A stretch of DNA of 64,000 nucleotides from JBBRVW01 sp963784645 (lineage in GTDB: Bacteria; Actinomycetota; Actinomycetes; JACCUZ01), in assembly GCA_963784645.1 (NCBI GenBank), contig CAWARY010000015.1:558001-622000 (forward strand), given 5' to 3'. How positions within the stretch are numbered: position 1 is the first letter of the stretch; the number at the start of each line of letters is the position of its first letter. Below the pieces are notes generated by a model. The model worked only from the letters and a program-made list of their open reading frames with translations, was not told the DNA's origin and did no database searches. The position numbers and the translations under genes are program-made. Positions 54,797 through 63,641 of the stretch are shown piece by piece.

Positions 54797-54967
54797 CCCA
54801 CCCCTCTCGCTCGTGCGCAGTTGAGCCCAGGGCCCACGGCCGGGGCTCGTGTGCGTCCGCGCGGCGCGCAACCCTCTCGCCGTTCGACGGCTGCCAGATC
54901 ACGCCAGGACATGGGGCCGGCTGCCGGCCTGCCGCCGTCGGTGCCTTCCCGCGGCGTTCTCGGCCGG

Positions 54968-55026
54968 ACCGCGGCCTGCAAGCCGCGGTTGACCCGAGTT
55001 GATCACGGTCCCGTGATCAACTCGGG
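54968..55026. terminator. Tandem hairpins between M23 gene and pcrA
   Basis: First stem ACCGCGGC/GCCGCGGT (54968-54975, 54982-54989, loop 6). Second stem CCCGAGTTGATCACGG (54993-55008) with its perfect complement at 55011-55026 and a loop of only 2 nt. They lie between convergent 3' ends and have no U tract. TGCAAGCCGCGGTTG (54977-54991) spans the first stem and recurs at 34832-34846. Confidence 0.6.
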
Positions 55027-55077
55027 GCGCGCGCGGCGGGGCTGGCGGGGCCGGGGCTGGCGGGGCGGCGGGGCGCG

Positions 55078-57402
55078 CTAGAGCTTCTCGACGGGGGCGT
55101 AGCGCAGCAGCAGGCGCTTGACGCCGCCGGTACGGAAGTCGATCGAGGCGACCGCCCGGTCCCCCGCTCCCTCGACCGCGACCACCGAGCCCATCCCGAA
55201 CGTGTCGTGCGTGACCCGGTCGCCGGGCTCGAGGTGGATGACGGTGCGGTTCCCGGGCGAGCGGACGCCGGGGCGGGCCGCCATCGCGGCCACCGCGGTG
55301 GGGCTGGTGACCGTCGACTCGAGCCGCTGCCAGTCCAGCAGCTGCCCCGGGACCTCCTCGAGGAACCGCGAGGCCGGGTAGGCCTGCGGGGCGCCCCACG
55401 CGCTACGCACCGTGGAGCGCGAGAGGTAGAGCCGCTCGCGGGCCCGGGTGATGCCGACGTAGGCGAGCCGGCGCTCCTCCTCGAGCTCGGTCGGGTCGGC
55501 GAGCGAGCGCTGGTGGGGGAAGATCCCGTCCTCGAGGCCGGTGAGGAAGACGACCGGGAACTCCAGGCCCTTGGCGGTGTGCAGCGTCATGAGGGTGACG
55601 ACGCCCTGCGCCGGCGTGCCGTCCTCACCCGGCTCACCCCTCTGAGCGGCATCGTCGGGGATCTGGTCGGCGTCGGCGACCAGCGCGACCTGCTCCATGA
55701 ACTCGACCAGGTCGCCGCCGGGGTTGGCCTCCTCGAACTCGCGGGCCACCGAGACGAGCTCCTGGAGGTTCTCGATCCGGGTCTGGTCCTGCGGGTCGGC
55801 GGAGCCGGAGAGCTCGGCGGCGTAGCCGGTGCGGTCGAGCACGGCCTCCAGCACGGTGGCCGGCGGCGTCCCCGCCTCGACCAGGGTCCGCAGGTCGTCC
55901 ATCAGGGTGCGAAAGGCCTGCACGGCGTTGAGCGACCGGGATGCCAGGCCGTAGGCGTCCTCGCAGCGCGTGAGCGCGTCGTTGAAGCTGATCGCCTCGC
56001 GCTGGGCCAGGGCCTCGAGGCAGGCCTCGGCGCGGTCGCCGATGCCGCGCTTGGGGACGTTGAGGATGCGGCGCAGCGACACCGAGTCGGCCGGGTTGGC
56101 CAGCACCCGGAGGTAGGCCAGCGCGTCGCGCACCTCGCGCCGCTCGTAGAAGCGCACCCCGCCGACCACCTTGTAGGGCAGCCCGACCCGGATGAACACC
56201 TCCTCGAACACCCGCGACTGCGCGTTGGTGCGGTAGAACACCGCGACCTGCGAGGGCAGCACGCTCTCGTCGTCGGTCAGCCGGTCGACCTCCCGCGCGA
56301 CGAACGACGCCTCGTCGTGCTCGTTGTCGGCGACGTAGCCGACGATGGGCGCGCCCTCACCGGCGTCGGACCACAGGTTCTTGGGCTTGCGGCTCGCGTT
56401 GCGCGAGATCACGGCGTTGGCCGCGGACAGGATCGTCTGCGTGGAGCGGTAGTTCTGCTCGAGCAGGATCGTGGTCGCGTCGGCGTAGTCGTTCTCGAAG
56501 TCGAGGATGTTGCGGATCGTCGCGCCGCGGAAGGCGTAGATCGACTGGTCGGCGTCGCCGACGACGCACAGCTCGGCGGCCGGCAGCTCCAGGGCGGCGT
56601 GGCCGCCGGCGGTCAGCTCACGCACCAGCATGTACTGCGCGTGGTTGGTGTCCTGGTACTCGTCGACGAGCACGTGGCGGAACCGCCGGCGGTAGTGCTC
56701 GGCGACGTCGGGGAACGCCTGCAGCAGGTGCACGGTGGTCATGATCAGGTCGTCGAAGTCGAAGGCGTTGGCCTCGTGCAGCCGGCGCTGGTAGAGCTTG
56801 TACGCCTCGGCGAGCGTCTTCTCCAGGTGCGTCTCCGCGCGCTCGGCGAACGTCTCGTGGTCGACGAGCTCGTTCTTGAGGTTGCTCACCTGGTGCGAGA
56901 ACGAGCGCGGGGGGAAGCGCTTCGGGTCGAGGTCGAGGTCGCGGCAGACCAGGGTCATGAGGCGCTGCGAGTCGGCGGCGTCGTAGATCGAGAACGTCGA
57001 CTTCATGCCGAGGTGGGTGGCCTCGCGGCGCAGGATGCGCACGCAGGCCGAGTGGAACGTGCTGACCCACATCGCCTTCGCGCGGCCGCCGACCAGCGCC
57101 GTGACCCGCTCCTTCATCTCACCGGCGGCCTTGTTGGTGAAGGTGATCGCGAGGATCGCGCCGGGGTGGACGTGGCGCTGGTGCAGCAGGTAGGCGATGC
57201 GGTGGGTGAGCACGCGGGTCTTGCCGGAGCCGGCGCCGGCGACGATCAGCAGCGGGCTGCCCTCGTGCACCACCGCGGCGCGCTGCTGCGGGTTGAGCCC
57301 CTCGAGCAGCTGGGCGGCGGCGTCGCGACGCGCCGACTGGTCGCCCCCCTGCGCGGCCGGGACACCAGGCAGCGGCAGGGAGTCGTCGAAGAGGGTGCTC
57401 AT
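55078..57402 (-). CDS. pcrA: UvrD/PcrA-family DNA helicase
   Basis: 774 aa, superfamily 1A 3'-5' helicase. Q motif and Walker A (LNPQQRAAV, GAGSGKTRVLTHRIAYLL), motif II DEYQDTN, motif III GDADQSIYAFRGA, motif IV-VI region EQNYRS and VTLMTLHTAKGLEFPVVFL and YVGITRARE are all seen. The C-terminus ends in a Tudor-like fold (VTHDTFGMGSVVAVEG) typical of PcrA. It unwinds DNA in repair and replication restart. Long shadow frames on the other strand are not coding. Confidence 0.95.
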   Translation of the reverse strand: MSTLFDDSLPLPGVPAAQGGDQSARRDAAAQLLEGLNPQQRAAVVHEGSPLLIVAGAGSGKTRVLTHRIAYLLHQRHVHPGAILAITFTNKAAGEMKERVTALVGGRAKAMWVSTFHSACVRILRREATHLGMKSTFSIYDAADSQRLMTLVCRDLDLDPKRFPPRSFSHQVSNLKNELVDHETFAERAETHLEKTLAEAYKLYQRRLHEANAFDFDDLIMTTVHLLQAFPDVAEHYRRRFRHVLVDEYQDTNHAQYMLVRELTAGGHAALELPAAELCVVGDADQSIYAFRGATIRNILDFENDYADATTILLEQNYRSTQTILSAANAVISRNASRKPKNLWSDAGEGAPIVGYVADNEHDEASFVAREVDRLTDDESVLPSQVAVFYRTNAQSRVFEEVFIRVGLPYKVVGGVRFYERREVRDALAYLRVLANPADSVSLRRILNVPKRGIGDRAEACLEALAQREAISFNDALTRCEDAYGLASRSLNAVQAFRTLMDDLRTLVEAGTPPATVLEAVLDRTGYAAELSGSADPQDQTRIENLQELVSVAREFEEANPGGDLVEFMEQVALVADADQIPDDAAQRGEPGEDGTPAQGVVTLMTLHTAKGLEFPVVFLTGLEDGIFPHQRSLADPTELEEERRLAYVGITRARERLYLSRSTVRSAWGAPQAYPASRFLEEVPGQLLDWQRLESTVTSPTAVAAMAARPGVRSPGNRTVIHLEPGDRVTHDTFGMGSVVAVEGAGDRAVASIDFRTGGVKRLLLRYAPVEKL

Positions 57403-57472
57403 CTCCCCCTGAGTCTAGGAGGGGGTCCGGACGTCCGCAGGGCGGCGCCGGATGTCCGCCGGGAGGCGCAGG

Positions 57473-58576
57473 TCAGACGGCCGGCGGCACGACGGGCGTC
57501 GCGACGTAGCCGAGCACGTCGGCGCGCAGGTGGGCCATCGCCCCGGCGAGCTGCAGCGACACCTGGCCACCGGCTCCCAGGGGGACCGTGACCTCGACGA
57601 CCTTCCCGGTCGCGTCGGTGGACGCCGGGTCGAGGGGCAGGACGCCGCCCGCCGGCCAGGCCCGGAGCTGGAACGCGGCGTCCGGCCGGACGACGCGCAG
57701 CCGCAGGACCACGGCCGCCACTCCCTCGAGGGGCACTCCGCCCCGACCGGCGACCGCGAGGTCCAGGCGGACGTCGGGGTGGACCCGGCACGGCCCGGAC
57801 GGGGTCCCGTTGCCCAGCTGGGTGCCGAGCACCCGGGCCGGTGGCAGCGCCACGACCGGGCCGGCGACCGGGACGATCGGCGCGAGGACGACCGGGGTGG
57901 GCACCGGGGCGACGGGGACCGCGGGCGGTAGCACCGGCAGCGGCGTCGGGCAGGCCACGTAGCCGGTGTAGTACGACGTGCGCTTGTTCGCGCCGTCCCA
58001 GGTGAAGCTCACGTGCACGTGGGTCCGGTGACAGGTGTTGTCCCAGGCCTTCTTCTGCTTCTTCTTGGCCAGGCAGCCGTTGTACTCGGTCCAGCCGCGC
58101 GCCGGGTCGTACGCCCGCCAGGTCTGGTTGTTCCAGATGACGTAGCTGATGCCGAGCCGGCGGGCCATCGCCTCGGGGTTGCCGTAGCCGTCGGGCGCCT
58201 GCAGCCACGCCACGAACGCGTCACCGATCGCCTTCTGCTCGGGGACCCGGACGTTGACCATCCAGTCCAGCGCCCGTCCCTCCTCGTGGCCGGAGTCGGC
58301 CGACGTGCAGGGGCGCACGATGTTGGAGGAGATCGCGCCGTACGTCGCGAGCAGCAGCTTCCGCAGGAACTTGGGGCCGCGCTTCTCGACCGGGTCGCAG
58401 CCGCTCTCCCGCTCCCAGCGCGGGTACGCGTCGATGACGGAGGTGCTGAACGACTTCTCCGTGGGCGTGACCTGGACCGCGGCGGCCGGGCCTGCCTGCG
58501 CGAGGCCGGCACCGAGGGTCGAGGCCGCGAGCGCCGCCACCAGGGCGACGCGCGGGAGCCAGCTGTGCGCAGTCAT
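57473..58576 (-). CDS. Secreted M15-like (ARB-07466-type) protein with C-terminal beta domain
   Basis: 367 aa from ATG 58576. A signal peptide ends near AGPAAAVQV. The next 190 residues hold GHEEGRALDWMVNV and HRTHVHVSFTWDG, the zinc-site and end motifs of the ARB-07466-like/M15-type fold, with at least four Cys (GCDPVE, RPCTSAD, GCLAKK, NTCHRTH) that could form disulfides. A Pro/Val linker (LPPAVPVAPVPTP) leads to a beta-rich domain (RLDLAVAGRGG, VVLRLRVV, VSLQLAGAMAHLRADVLGYV). It probably binds or cuts cell-wall peptide outside the cell; activity is not proven. Confidence 0.82.
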   Translation of the reverse strand: MTAHSWLPRVALVAALAASTLGAGLAQAGPAAAVQVTPTEKSFSTSVIDAYPRWERESGCDPVEKRGPKFLRKLLLATYGAISSNIVRPCTSADSGHEEGRALDWMVNVRVPEQKAIGDAFVAWLQAPDGYGNPEAMARRLGISYVIWNNQTWRAYDPARGWTEYNGCLAKKKQKKAWDNTCHRTHVHVSFTWDGANKRTSYYTGYVACPTPLPVLPPAVPVAPVPTPVVLAPIVPVAGPVVALPPARVLGTQLGNGTPSGPCRVHPDVRLDLAVAGRGGVPLEGVAAVVLRLRVVRPDAAFQLRAWPAGGVLPLDPASTDATGKVVEVTVPLGAGGQVSLQLAGAMAHLRADVLGYVATPVVPPAV

Positions 58577-58669
58577 CCCCGTCTCATCGACGCCGTGTCG
58601 GACCGTCTTGAGCGCCGACCTACGATGACCGGCGGCGCGGAGGTCCGCGTACCGACGAGAGGAGCGGGT

Positions 58670-59389
58670 GTGCTGTCGGACAGTGAGGTCGAGCGGGTCC
58701 TGGTCGTCACCGCGCACCCCGACGACGTCGACTTCGGCGCGGCCGGGACCATCTCGACGTTCACCGCGGCCGGGATCCAGGTCACCTACTGCATCTGCAC
58801 CGACGGCGACGCGGGCGGCTTCGACCCCGATGTCCCCCGGTCGGAGATCCCCGGGATCCGCCGGGCCGAGCAGGTGGCGGCCGCCGCGGCGGTCGGCGTC
58901 ACCGAGGTGCGGTTCCTGGGCTACCAGGACGGCGCGCTGGAGCCGACGCAGGACGTGCGCCGGGACATCAGCCGGGTCATCCGGCAGGTGCGCCCGCAGC
59001 GGGCCCTGATCCAGAGCCCGGAGCGCAACTGGCTACGCGTCGGAGCCAGCCACCCCGACCACCTCGCCGCCGGGACGGCCGCCATCGCCGCGATCTACCC
59101 GGACGCGCGCAACCCCTTCGCCCATCCCACCCTGCTCGCCGACGAGGGTCTCGAGGACTGGGCCGTCGCGGAGACCTGGCTGATGGCCCACCCCGACAGC
59201 AACCACGTCGTCGATGTCACCGACGTCTTCCCCCGCAAGCTCGCTGCCCTGACGGCCCACGCCAGCCAGACCTCTCACATGGCGGACCTCGAGGGCCGTC
59301 TGCGCGAGTGGGGCGGCATCAACGCCGAGGCCGGTGGTCTTCCCGCCGGCCGGCTCGCCGAGCGCTTCTTCGTCGTCTCGACGGCCTGA
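58670..59389 (+). CDS. PIG-L/LmbE family zinc deacetylase
   Basis: 239 aa from GTG 58670 (GAGAGGAG 5 nt upstream); ATG 58625 in the same frame lacks a Shine-Dalgarno. Zinc ligands are His16 and Asp19 in TAHPDDVDF and His131 in HPDH, with the catalytic Asp of AHPDD. Such enzymes remove acetyl from N-acetylglucosamine derivatives; MshB and Mca of mycothiol metabolism belong here, but the protein is shorter than MshB and the substrate is open. It is divergent from the secreted M15-like gene. Confidence 0.88.
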   Translation: MLSDSEVERVLVVTAHPDDVDFGAAGTISTFTAAGIQVTYCICTDGDAGGFDPDVPRSEIPGIRRAEQVAAAAAVGVTEVRFLGYQDGALEPTQDVRRDISRVIRQVRPQRALIQSPERNWLRVGASHPDHLAAGTAAIAAIYPDARNPFAHPTLLADEGLEDWAVAETWLMAHPDSNHVVDVTDVFPRKLAALTAHASQTSHMADLEGRLREWGGINAEAGGLPAGRLAERFFVVSTA

Positions 59390-59404
59390 CCCCCCCACCT
59401 ACCC

Positions 59405-59480
59405 GGTGATCCACAGCGGCCAGTCCTGGTGATCCACAGCGGATCCGCTGGACAATGTCCAATGGATCCGCTGTGGATCA
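59405..59480. terminator. Nested palindrome overlapping the amidase stop
   Basis: TGATCCACAGCGGATCC (59430-59446) and its perfect complement (59464-59480) enclose an inner inverted repeat GGACA-A-TGTCC. The outer right arm includes the amidase stop codon (59478-59480). A further direct copy of GGTGATCCACAGCGG lies at 59405-59419. The element sits between the convergent PIG-L and amidase genes and is AT-richer than its surroundings. Confidence 0.65.
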
Positions 59481-60905
59481 CGGGCCGGGGTGGCCGCGCA
59501 GCAGGGACGGGTTGACCACCGAGACCGGTCGCCGCGCGCGAGCCGCCTGCTCGAAGGCGTAGCCCAGCCCGATCAGCAGCGCCTCGGCGCGAGCCGGGCC
59601 GAGGAAGGTCACGCCGACCGGACGCCGGCCGTCACGGGTGTACCCGGCCGGGACGACGAGGCTCGGCCAGCCCGCGCGCGCGGCGATCCCGCAGCCGTGC
59701 GGCCCGGGCAGCACGACAGCGGCGGCGTCCGCCGCGCGCAGGGTCGCCCCGATCCCGTGCTCGCCCGCGACCGCGAGGTCCCGGGCCCGGTGCGCGAGGT
59801 ACGCCGCGTGCTCGGCGTCGTGGTCGACCGCGAGGGCCGTGAGCACGTGCGCCTGGCCGAACTTCAGCGCCACCTCGGCGTGCGCCTCGTTCCACGCCGC
59901 GAGGTCGGCCAGGGTGCGCACCGGCGCGGCCGCGGGCAGCCGCGCGAGATAGGCGTCGACGTCGCGGGCGAACTCGTGGTGCAGCACCGGGATCTCGACC
60001 GTCTCGGGCAGGTCCGGCACCTCGACGGTGACAGCCCCCCGGTCCCGCAGCACCTGCAGCGCCGCCCGGAAGACCTCCGCCTCGTCGGCATCCAGGTCCG
60101 CCGGCTCCGGCGGGACGGCCAGCCGCACACCGGCGAGGGAGGCGGCCGCCAGGGCACCGTCGTACGAGTCGCCGGTGAGGGCGCCGAGCAGCGCCGCCGC
60201 GTCCGCGACCGTGCGGGTGATCGGGCCGGCGCAGTCCTGGCTGACGGCGATCGGCAGGATGCCGTCGCCGGGCACCAGCCCGAGGGTCGGCTTCAGCCCG
60301 ACCAGGCTCTGCGCGCACGCCGGGCTGAGGATCGAGCCGTCGGTCTCCGTGCCGACCGTCACGGTCGCGAGCCCGAGCGCGGCGGCGGCAGCAGAGCCCG
60401 AGCTCGACCCGCTCGGCGACCGGCTGACGTCGTACGGGTTGAGGACCTGCCCGCCGAGCGAGGAGTACCCGCTGGGCATCCGCTCGGCCATGAAGTTCGC
60501 CAGCTCGGTCAGGTTGGTCTTGCCGATCACCACCGCGCCGGCGGCGCGCAGCCGCTCCACGAGGCCTGCGTCGCGGTCCGGCACCGAGTGCTCCAGCGCG
60601 AGCGCCCCACCCGTCGTCGGCAATCCGGCGACGTCGATGTTGTCCTTCACGAGCACCGGCACCCCGTGCAAGGGACCCCGCAGCCGGCCGTCCCGGCGCT
60701 CGGCGTCCAGCCCCTCGGCCCGCTCCGCGGCGTCGGGCACCAGGCAGCGCACGGCGTTGACGGCCGGGCCACCGGTGGAGAGCGCCGCGATCCGGGCCAG
60801 GTACGCGCCGACCAGCGCCGTGCTCGTGACGCTGCCGTCCGCGAGCGCCGCCGCGACCTCGGCGACGCCGGCCGTCTCGAGGTCGAGGTCGTGGTGGCGC
60901 GTCAC
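59478..60905 (-). CDS. Amidase-signature hydrolase
   Basis: 475 aa. The Ser-cisSer-Lys triad is seen: Lys87 in VLVKDNID, Ser168 in SPSGSSSGS and nucleophile Ser191 in ETDGSI. It hydrolyses an amide in the cytosol; plant-peptide amidase or aryl-amidase-like sequences are closest in pattern, substrate unknown. GatA is excluded by context (no gatB/C) and by divergence of the C-terminal half. Its stop lies inside the 59405-59480 palindrome. Confidence 0.9.
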   Translation of the reverse strand: MTRHHDLDLETAGVAEVAAALADGSVTSTALVGAYLARIAALSTGGPAVNAVRCLVPDAAERAEGLDAERRDGRLRGPLHGVPVLVKDNIDVAGLPTTGGALALEHSVPDRDAGLVERLRAAGAVVIGKTNLTELANFMAERMPSGYSSLGGQVLNPYDVSRSPSGSSSGSAAAAALGLATVTVGTETDGSILSPACAQSLVGLKPTLGLVPGDGILPIAVSQDCAGPITRTVADAAALLGALTGDSYDGALAAASLAGVRLAVPPEPADLDADEAEVFRAALQVLRDRGAVTVEVPDLPETVEIPVLHHEFARDVDAYLARLPAAAPVRTLADLAAWNEAHAEVALKFGQAHVLTALAVDHDAEHAAYLAHRARDLAVAGEHGIGATLRAADAAAVVLPGPHGCGIAARAGWPSLVVPAGYTRDGRRPVGVTFLGPARAEALLIGLGYAFEQAARARRPVSVVNPSLLRGHPGP

Positions 60906-61100
60906 GGGCCGAGCCTAGGACGCGGCCCGGGTACACGAGCACCGGGCCGCGGCTGCACAACGTCTCCATCACGGCTCGGACTCATCGCACGATCCTGGAA
61001 GCGCGCCCACCACCGATGTCCGTACCGTCCCGCTGCCCGAAGGACGGGAGATCTCGGCACGGTGCACCGCGGACGCGGTGCCTCGAAAGGGACAGATCGC

Positions 61101-62090
61101 ATGGTCGGTTACCTGGCCCGCCGCCTCGTCGCGATGGCGGTCACGCTCGTCGCGCTCACCATGATCGTCTTCCTCATCTTCAACGCCCTGCCGGCGGACC
61201 CGGCCCGCCTGACCTGCGGCAAGTCCTGCAGCCCGCAGATCATCGAAGCCAACCGGCACCGCCTCGGCCTCGACAAGCCGCTCGTGCAGCAGTACGAGGA
61301 CTTCGCGAAGGGCATCGTCGTCGGCCGCACGTACGGCACCGGCCAGGCGCAGTTCGACTGCCCGGTGCCCTGCCTGGGCTACTCGTTCCGCAAGGGCGAC
61401 AACGTGACCCACCTGCTCATGAGCAGGTTCCCGGTGACCGCCCAGCTCGCGCTCGGCGCCTTCGTCCTCTGGATCCTGCTCGGCGTCAGCGTCGGGATCG
61501 CCGGCGCGCTCAAGCGCGGCAAGTGGCAGGACCGCACGATCATGGCCGCGGCGATGGTGGGCTACTCGTTCCCGTCGTTCTTCATCGGGCTGCTGCTGGT
61601 CTTCTTCGTGCAGATCAAGTGGGGCGTCATCGGCTTCGACGGCTACGTCCCGCTGACCGAGGACCCCGGGAAGTGGCTGGCCGGGTTCGCGCTGCCGTGG
61701 ATCGCCCTGGCCCTGCTGTACGCGGCGCTGTATGCCCGCCTGACCCGCAACCAGATGCTCGAGACACTGGGCGAGGACTACATCCGGACCGCACGGGCGA
61801 AGGGCCTGCGGGAGCGGGTCGTCATCGGCAAGCACGGGCTGCGCGCCTGCCTGACCCCGATCGTCACCGCCGCCGGGCTGGACCTCGCCGGCTTGCTCGG
61901 CGGCGCCATCATCACCGAGCAGGTGTTCGGGCTGCCGGGCATCGGCCGCCTCGCCGTCGACTCCGTGACCGACGCCGACCTGCCGGTCATCACCGGGACG
62001 GTGCTCGTCGCGGCGACGTTCGTCATCCTCGCGAACCTCGTCGTCGACCTGGCCTACGCCGTCATCGACCCGCGCGTCCGGCTGACCTGA
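61101..62090 (+). CDS. DppB-type ABC transporter permease, orphan
   Basis: 329 aa from ATG 61101 (GAAAGGGA upstream; a small GCACCGC/GCGGTGC hairpin at 61064-61081 lies just before it). Full-length DppB/OppB: first helix VAMAVTLVALTMIVFLIFNALP, five further helices, EAA loop GEDYIRTARAKGLRERVVIGKHGLR. It would import oligopeptides or nickel with a DppC permease, a binding protein and ATPases, but none of these is next to it: upstream is the divergent amidase and downstream an unrelated gene. It may be a remnant or may borrow partners. Confidence 0.88.
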   Translation: MVGYLARRLVAMAVTLVALTMIVFLIFNALPADPARLTCGKSCSPQIIEANRHRLGLDKPLVQQYEDFAKGIVVGRTYGTGQAQFDCPVPCLGYSFRKGDNVTHLLMSRFPVTAQLALGAFVLWILLGVSVGIAGALKRGKWQDRTIMAAAMVGYSFPSFFIGLLLVFFVQIKWGVIGFDGYVPLTEDPGKWLAGFALPWIALALLYAALYARLTRNQMLETLGEDYIRTARAKGLRERVVIGKHGLRACLTPIVTAAGLDLAGLLGGAIITEQVFGLPGIGRLAVDSVTDADLPVITGTVLVAATFVILANLVVDLAYAVIDPRVRLT

Positions 62091-62111
62091 CCCGACACCC
62101 GAGACCGACGT

Positions 62112-62138
62112 CACCGACGACACCGACGACACCGACGC
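62112..62138 (+). repeat. Three tandem 9-bp repeats
   Basis: CACCGACGA at 62112 and 62121 and CACCGACGC at 62130, preceded by a related GACCGACGT at 62103, directly after the orphan permease, where dppC would be expected. Short repeats of this kind can be deletion scars. Confidence 0.55.
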
Positions 62139-62201
62139 ACCACCCGGACCCCTCACCCCTCGACCCCGCACCGATGTGCCCGACCAGACAGGTGGGATGA
62201 C

Positions 62202-62705
62202 ATGACCGCTGTACTTCCCGAAGCAACCGCGAAGGGCGGGCTGCCGGTCGTGGACGGTCGCCGGGTCGCGGAGCCGCACCGTTCCCAGTTCGACTTCTGG
62301 CTCGGCAGCTGGCGGGTCCGGCACCTCGACGGCGAGCCGGTGCGCGGCCGCAACGAGATCGCGTGGACCCTCGACGGCAAAGTCCTGTGGGAGCAGTTCT
62401 CGGCCGGGCGCGACCCCTTCACCGGCTGGAGCTTCTCGGTGCCGGTCGTCGGCCGGGGGTGGGTGCAGACGTGGGTCGACAACAACGGCGCCTACCTCGA
62501 CTTCGTCGGCGGTTGGCTGCCCGACCCGACCGGCGGCCGGATGGTGCTGGAACGCAGCACCGGCGAGGCCGGCCCGGCCCGGCAGCGGATGACCTGGCAC
62601 TCGATCACGGACCGCGGCTTCATCTGGGACTGGGCGTCCCAGGCCACCGGGGACCCAGGCGAGCCGTGGGACCTTGTGTGGAGATTGGGTTACGGCCGTC
62701 GCTGA
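62202..62705 (+). CDS. DUF1579-like small protein
   Basis: 167 aa. The opening SQFDFWLGSWRV and the later antiparallel strands (GRNEIAWTLDGKVLWEQFSA, WSFSVPVVGRGWVQTWVDNNG, RQRMTWHSITDRGFIWDWA) fit the lipocalin-like beta-barrel of the DUF1579/SnoaL-neighbour families often found in actinobacteria. No signal peptide. It probably binds a small hydrophobic molecule. The AraC regulator starts 63 bp after it and may be co-transcribed or control it. Confidence 0.7.
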   Translation: MTAVLPEATAKGGLPVVDGRRVAEPHRSQFDFWLGSWRVRHLDGEPVRGRNEIAWTLDGKVLWEQFSAGRDPFTGWSFSVPVVGRGWVQTWVDNNGAYLDFVGGWLPDPTGGRMVLERSTGEAGPARQRMTWHSITDRGFIWDWASQATGDPGEPWDLVWRLGYGRR

Positions 62706-62768
62706 AACGGCGGGTACCGCCGTACGGTGCTTTCTGCCGGGTCAGACTCTCGGGGCAGGGGTGGTGCG

Positions 62769-63641
62769 ATGGACGCGACCGTGACGCCGCTGCTGGCCGC
62801 CCCCAGCCTGCGGCTCGGCCGGTTCCGCTGCCCGCCTTCCGGCGCGGAGTGGGGTGCCGAGAACGACATCGGGCCCTTCGCGCACGTCGTGTTCCCGGAG
62901 CGACCGGTGACCATCACCCGACCCCGCACCGGGCCCCAGCTCGGCGACCGCAACTGGGCCCTGCTCTACCACCCCGGTCAGCGCTACCAGCGGCAGATGG
63001 TCGACGCCGACGGCGACGAGTGCACCTTCGTGGCGCTCTCGCCGGAGCTGTACGGCGACCTGCTCGCCGCCGACCGGGCCGTGCCGAGGACCTTCGACGC
63101 GGGACGGATCCTCGTCGAGGACGAGACGTGGCTCGGCTACCAGGAGTGCCTTGCGGCCGCTGCCGAAGGTCACAACCGGCTCCTCGAGCGGCAGCTGCGC
63201 GCGGTCCTGGACGAGGTGCTGCGACGTCCGGCGGACCTCGACGAGCGCAGCGATGATGCCACCGACCCGGCAACGCACGGGTCCGACCGCCGGGTGCACG
63301 AGGCGTGCCGGGTCCTTGCCACGCACCTCGACGAGCGGTTGACCCTGCCGGCGGTGGCCGAGGCGGTGGGCCTGTCCACCTACCACTTCTGCCGGCTCTT
63401 CCGCGCCACCACCGGACTGACCGTGCACGCCTATCGCAAGCGGCTGAGACTGCGCACCGCGTTCTCGACCTGCGCGTCGCGACCCGACGGCAAGCTCAGC
63501 GAGGTCGCGATGTCGGTCGGCTACGCGTCGCACAGCCACATGACGACCGACTTCCAGGCCGCACTCGCGATGACGCCGTCGGGTGTCCGGGACCGCTACG
63601 CCCGGGGCACCGCCGCGGCCGGCGTCTTCCACCTTCGCTAG
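62769..63641 (+). CDS. AraC-family transcriptional regulator
   Basis: 290 aa from ATG 62769, with GGGG-rich Shine-Dalgarno upstream; longer frames start in the gap and are unlikely. An N-terminal AraC-ligand-type cupin (RLGRFRCPPSGAEWG, FVALSPELYG) of about 170 residues is followed by the double HTH (DERLTLPAVAEAVGLSTYHFCRLFRATTG and KLSEVAMSVGYASHSHMTTDFQAALAMTPS in pieces). It probably controls the preceding DUF1579-like gene. Its UAG stop shares CTAG 63638-63641 with the UAG of the convergent SGNH gene. Confidence 0.9.
   Translation: MDATVTPLLAAPSLRLGRFRCPPSGAEWGAENDIGPFAHVVFPERPVTITRPRTGPQLGDRNWALLYHPGQRYQRQMVDADGDECTFVALSPELYGDLLAADRAVPRTFDAGRILVEDETWLGYQECLAAAAEGHNRLLERQLRAVLDEVLRRPADLDERSDDATDPATHGSDRRVHEACRVLATHLDERLTLPAVAEAVGLSTYHFCRLFRATTGLTVHAYRKRLRLRTAFSTCASRPDGKLSEVAMSVGYASHSHMTTDFQAALAMTPSGVRDRYARGTAAAGVFHLR

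Noticed and set aside
57420..57472. Promoter or attenuator for pcrA
   Set aside because: Only GC-rich sequence with CCGGACGTCCGCAG-type repeats; no convincing -10/-35 or hairpin pair.
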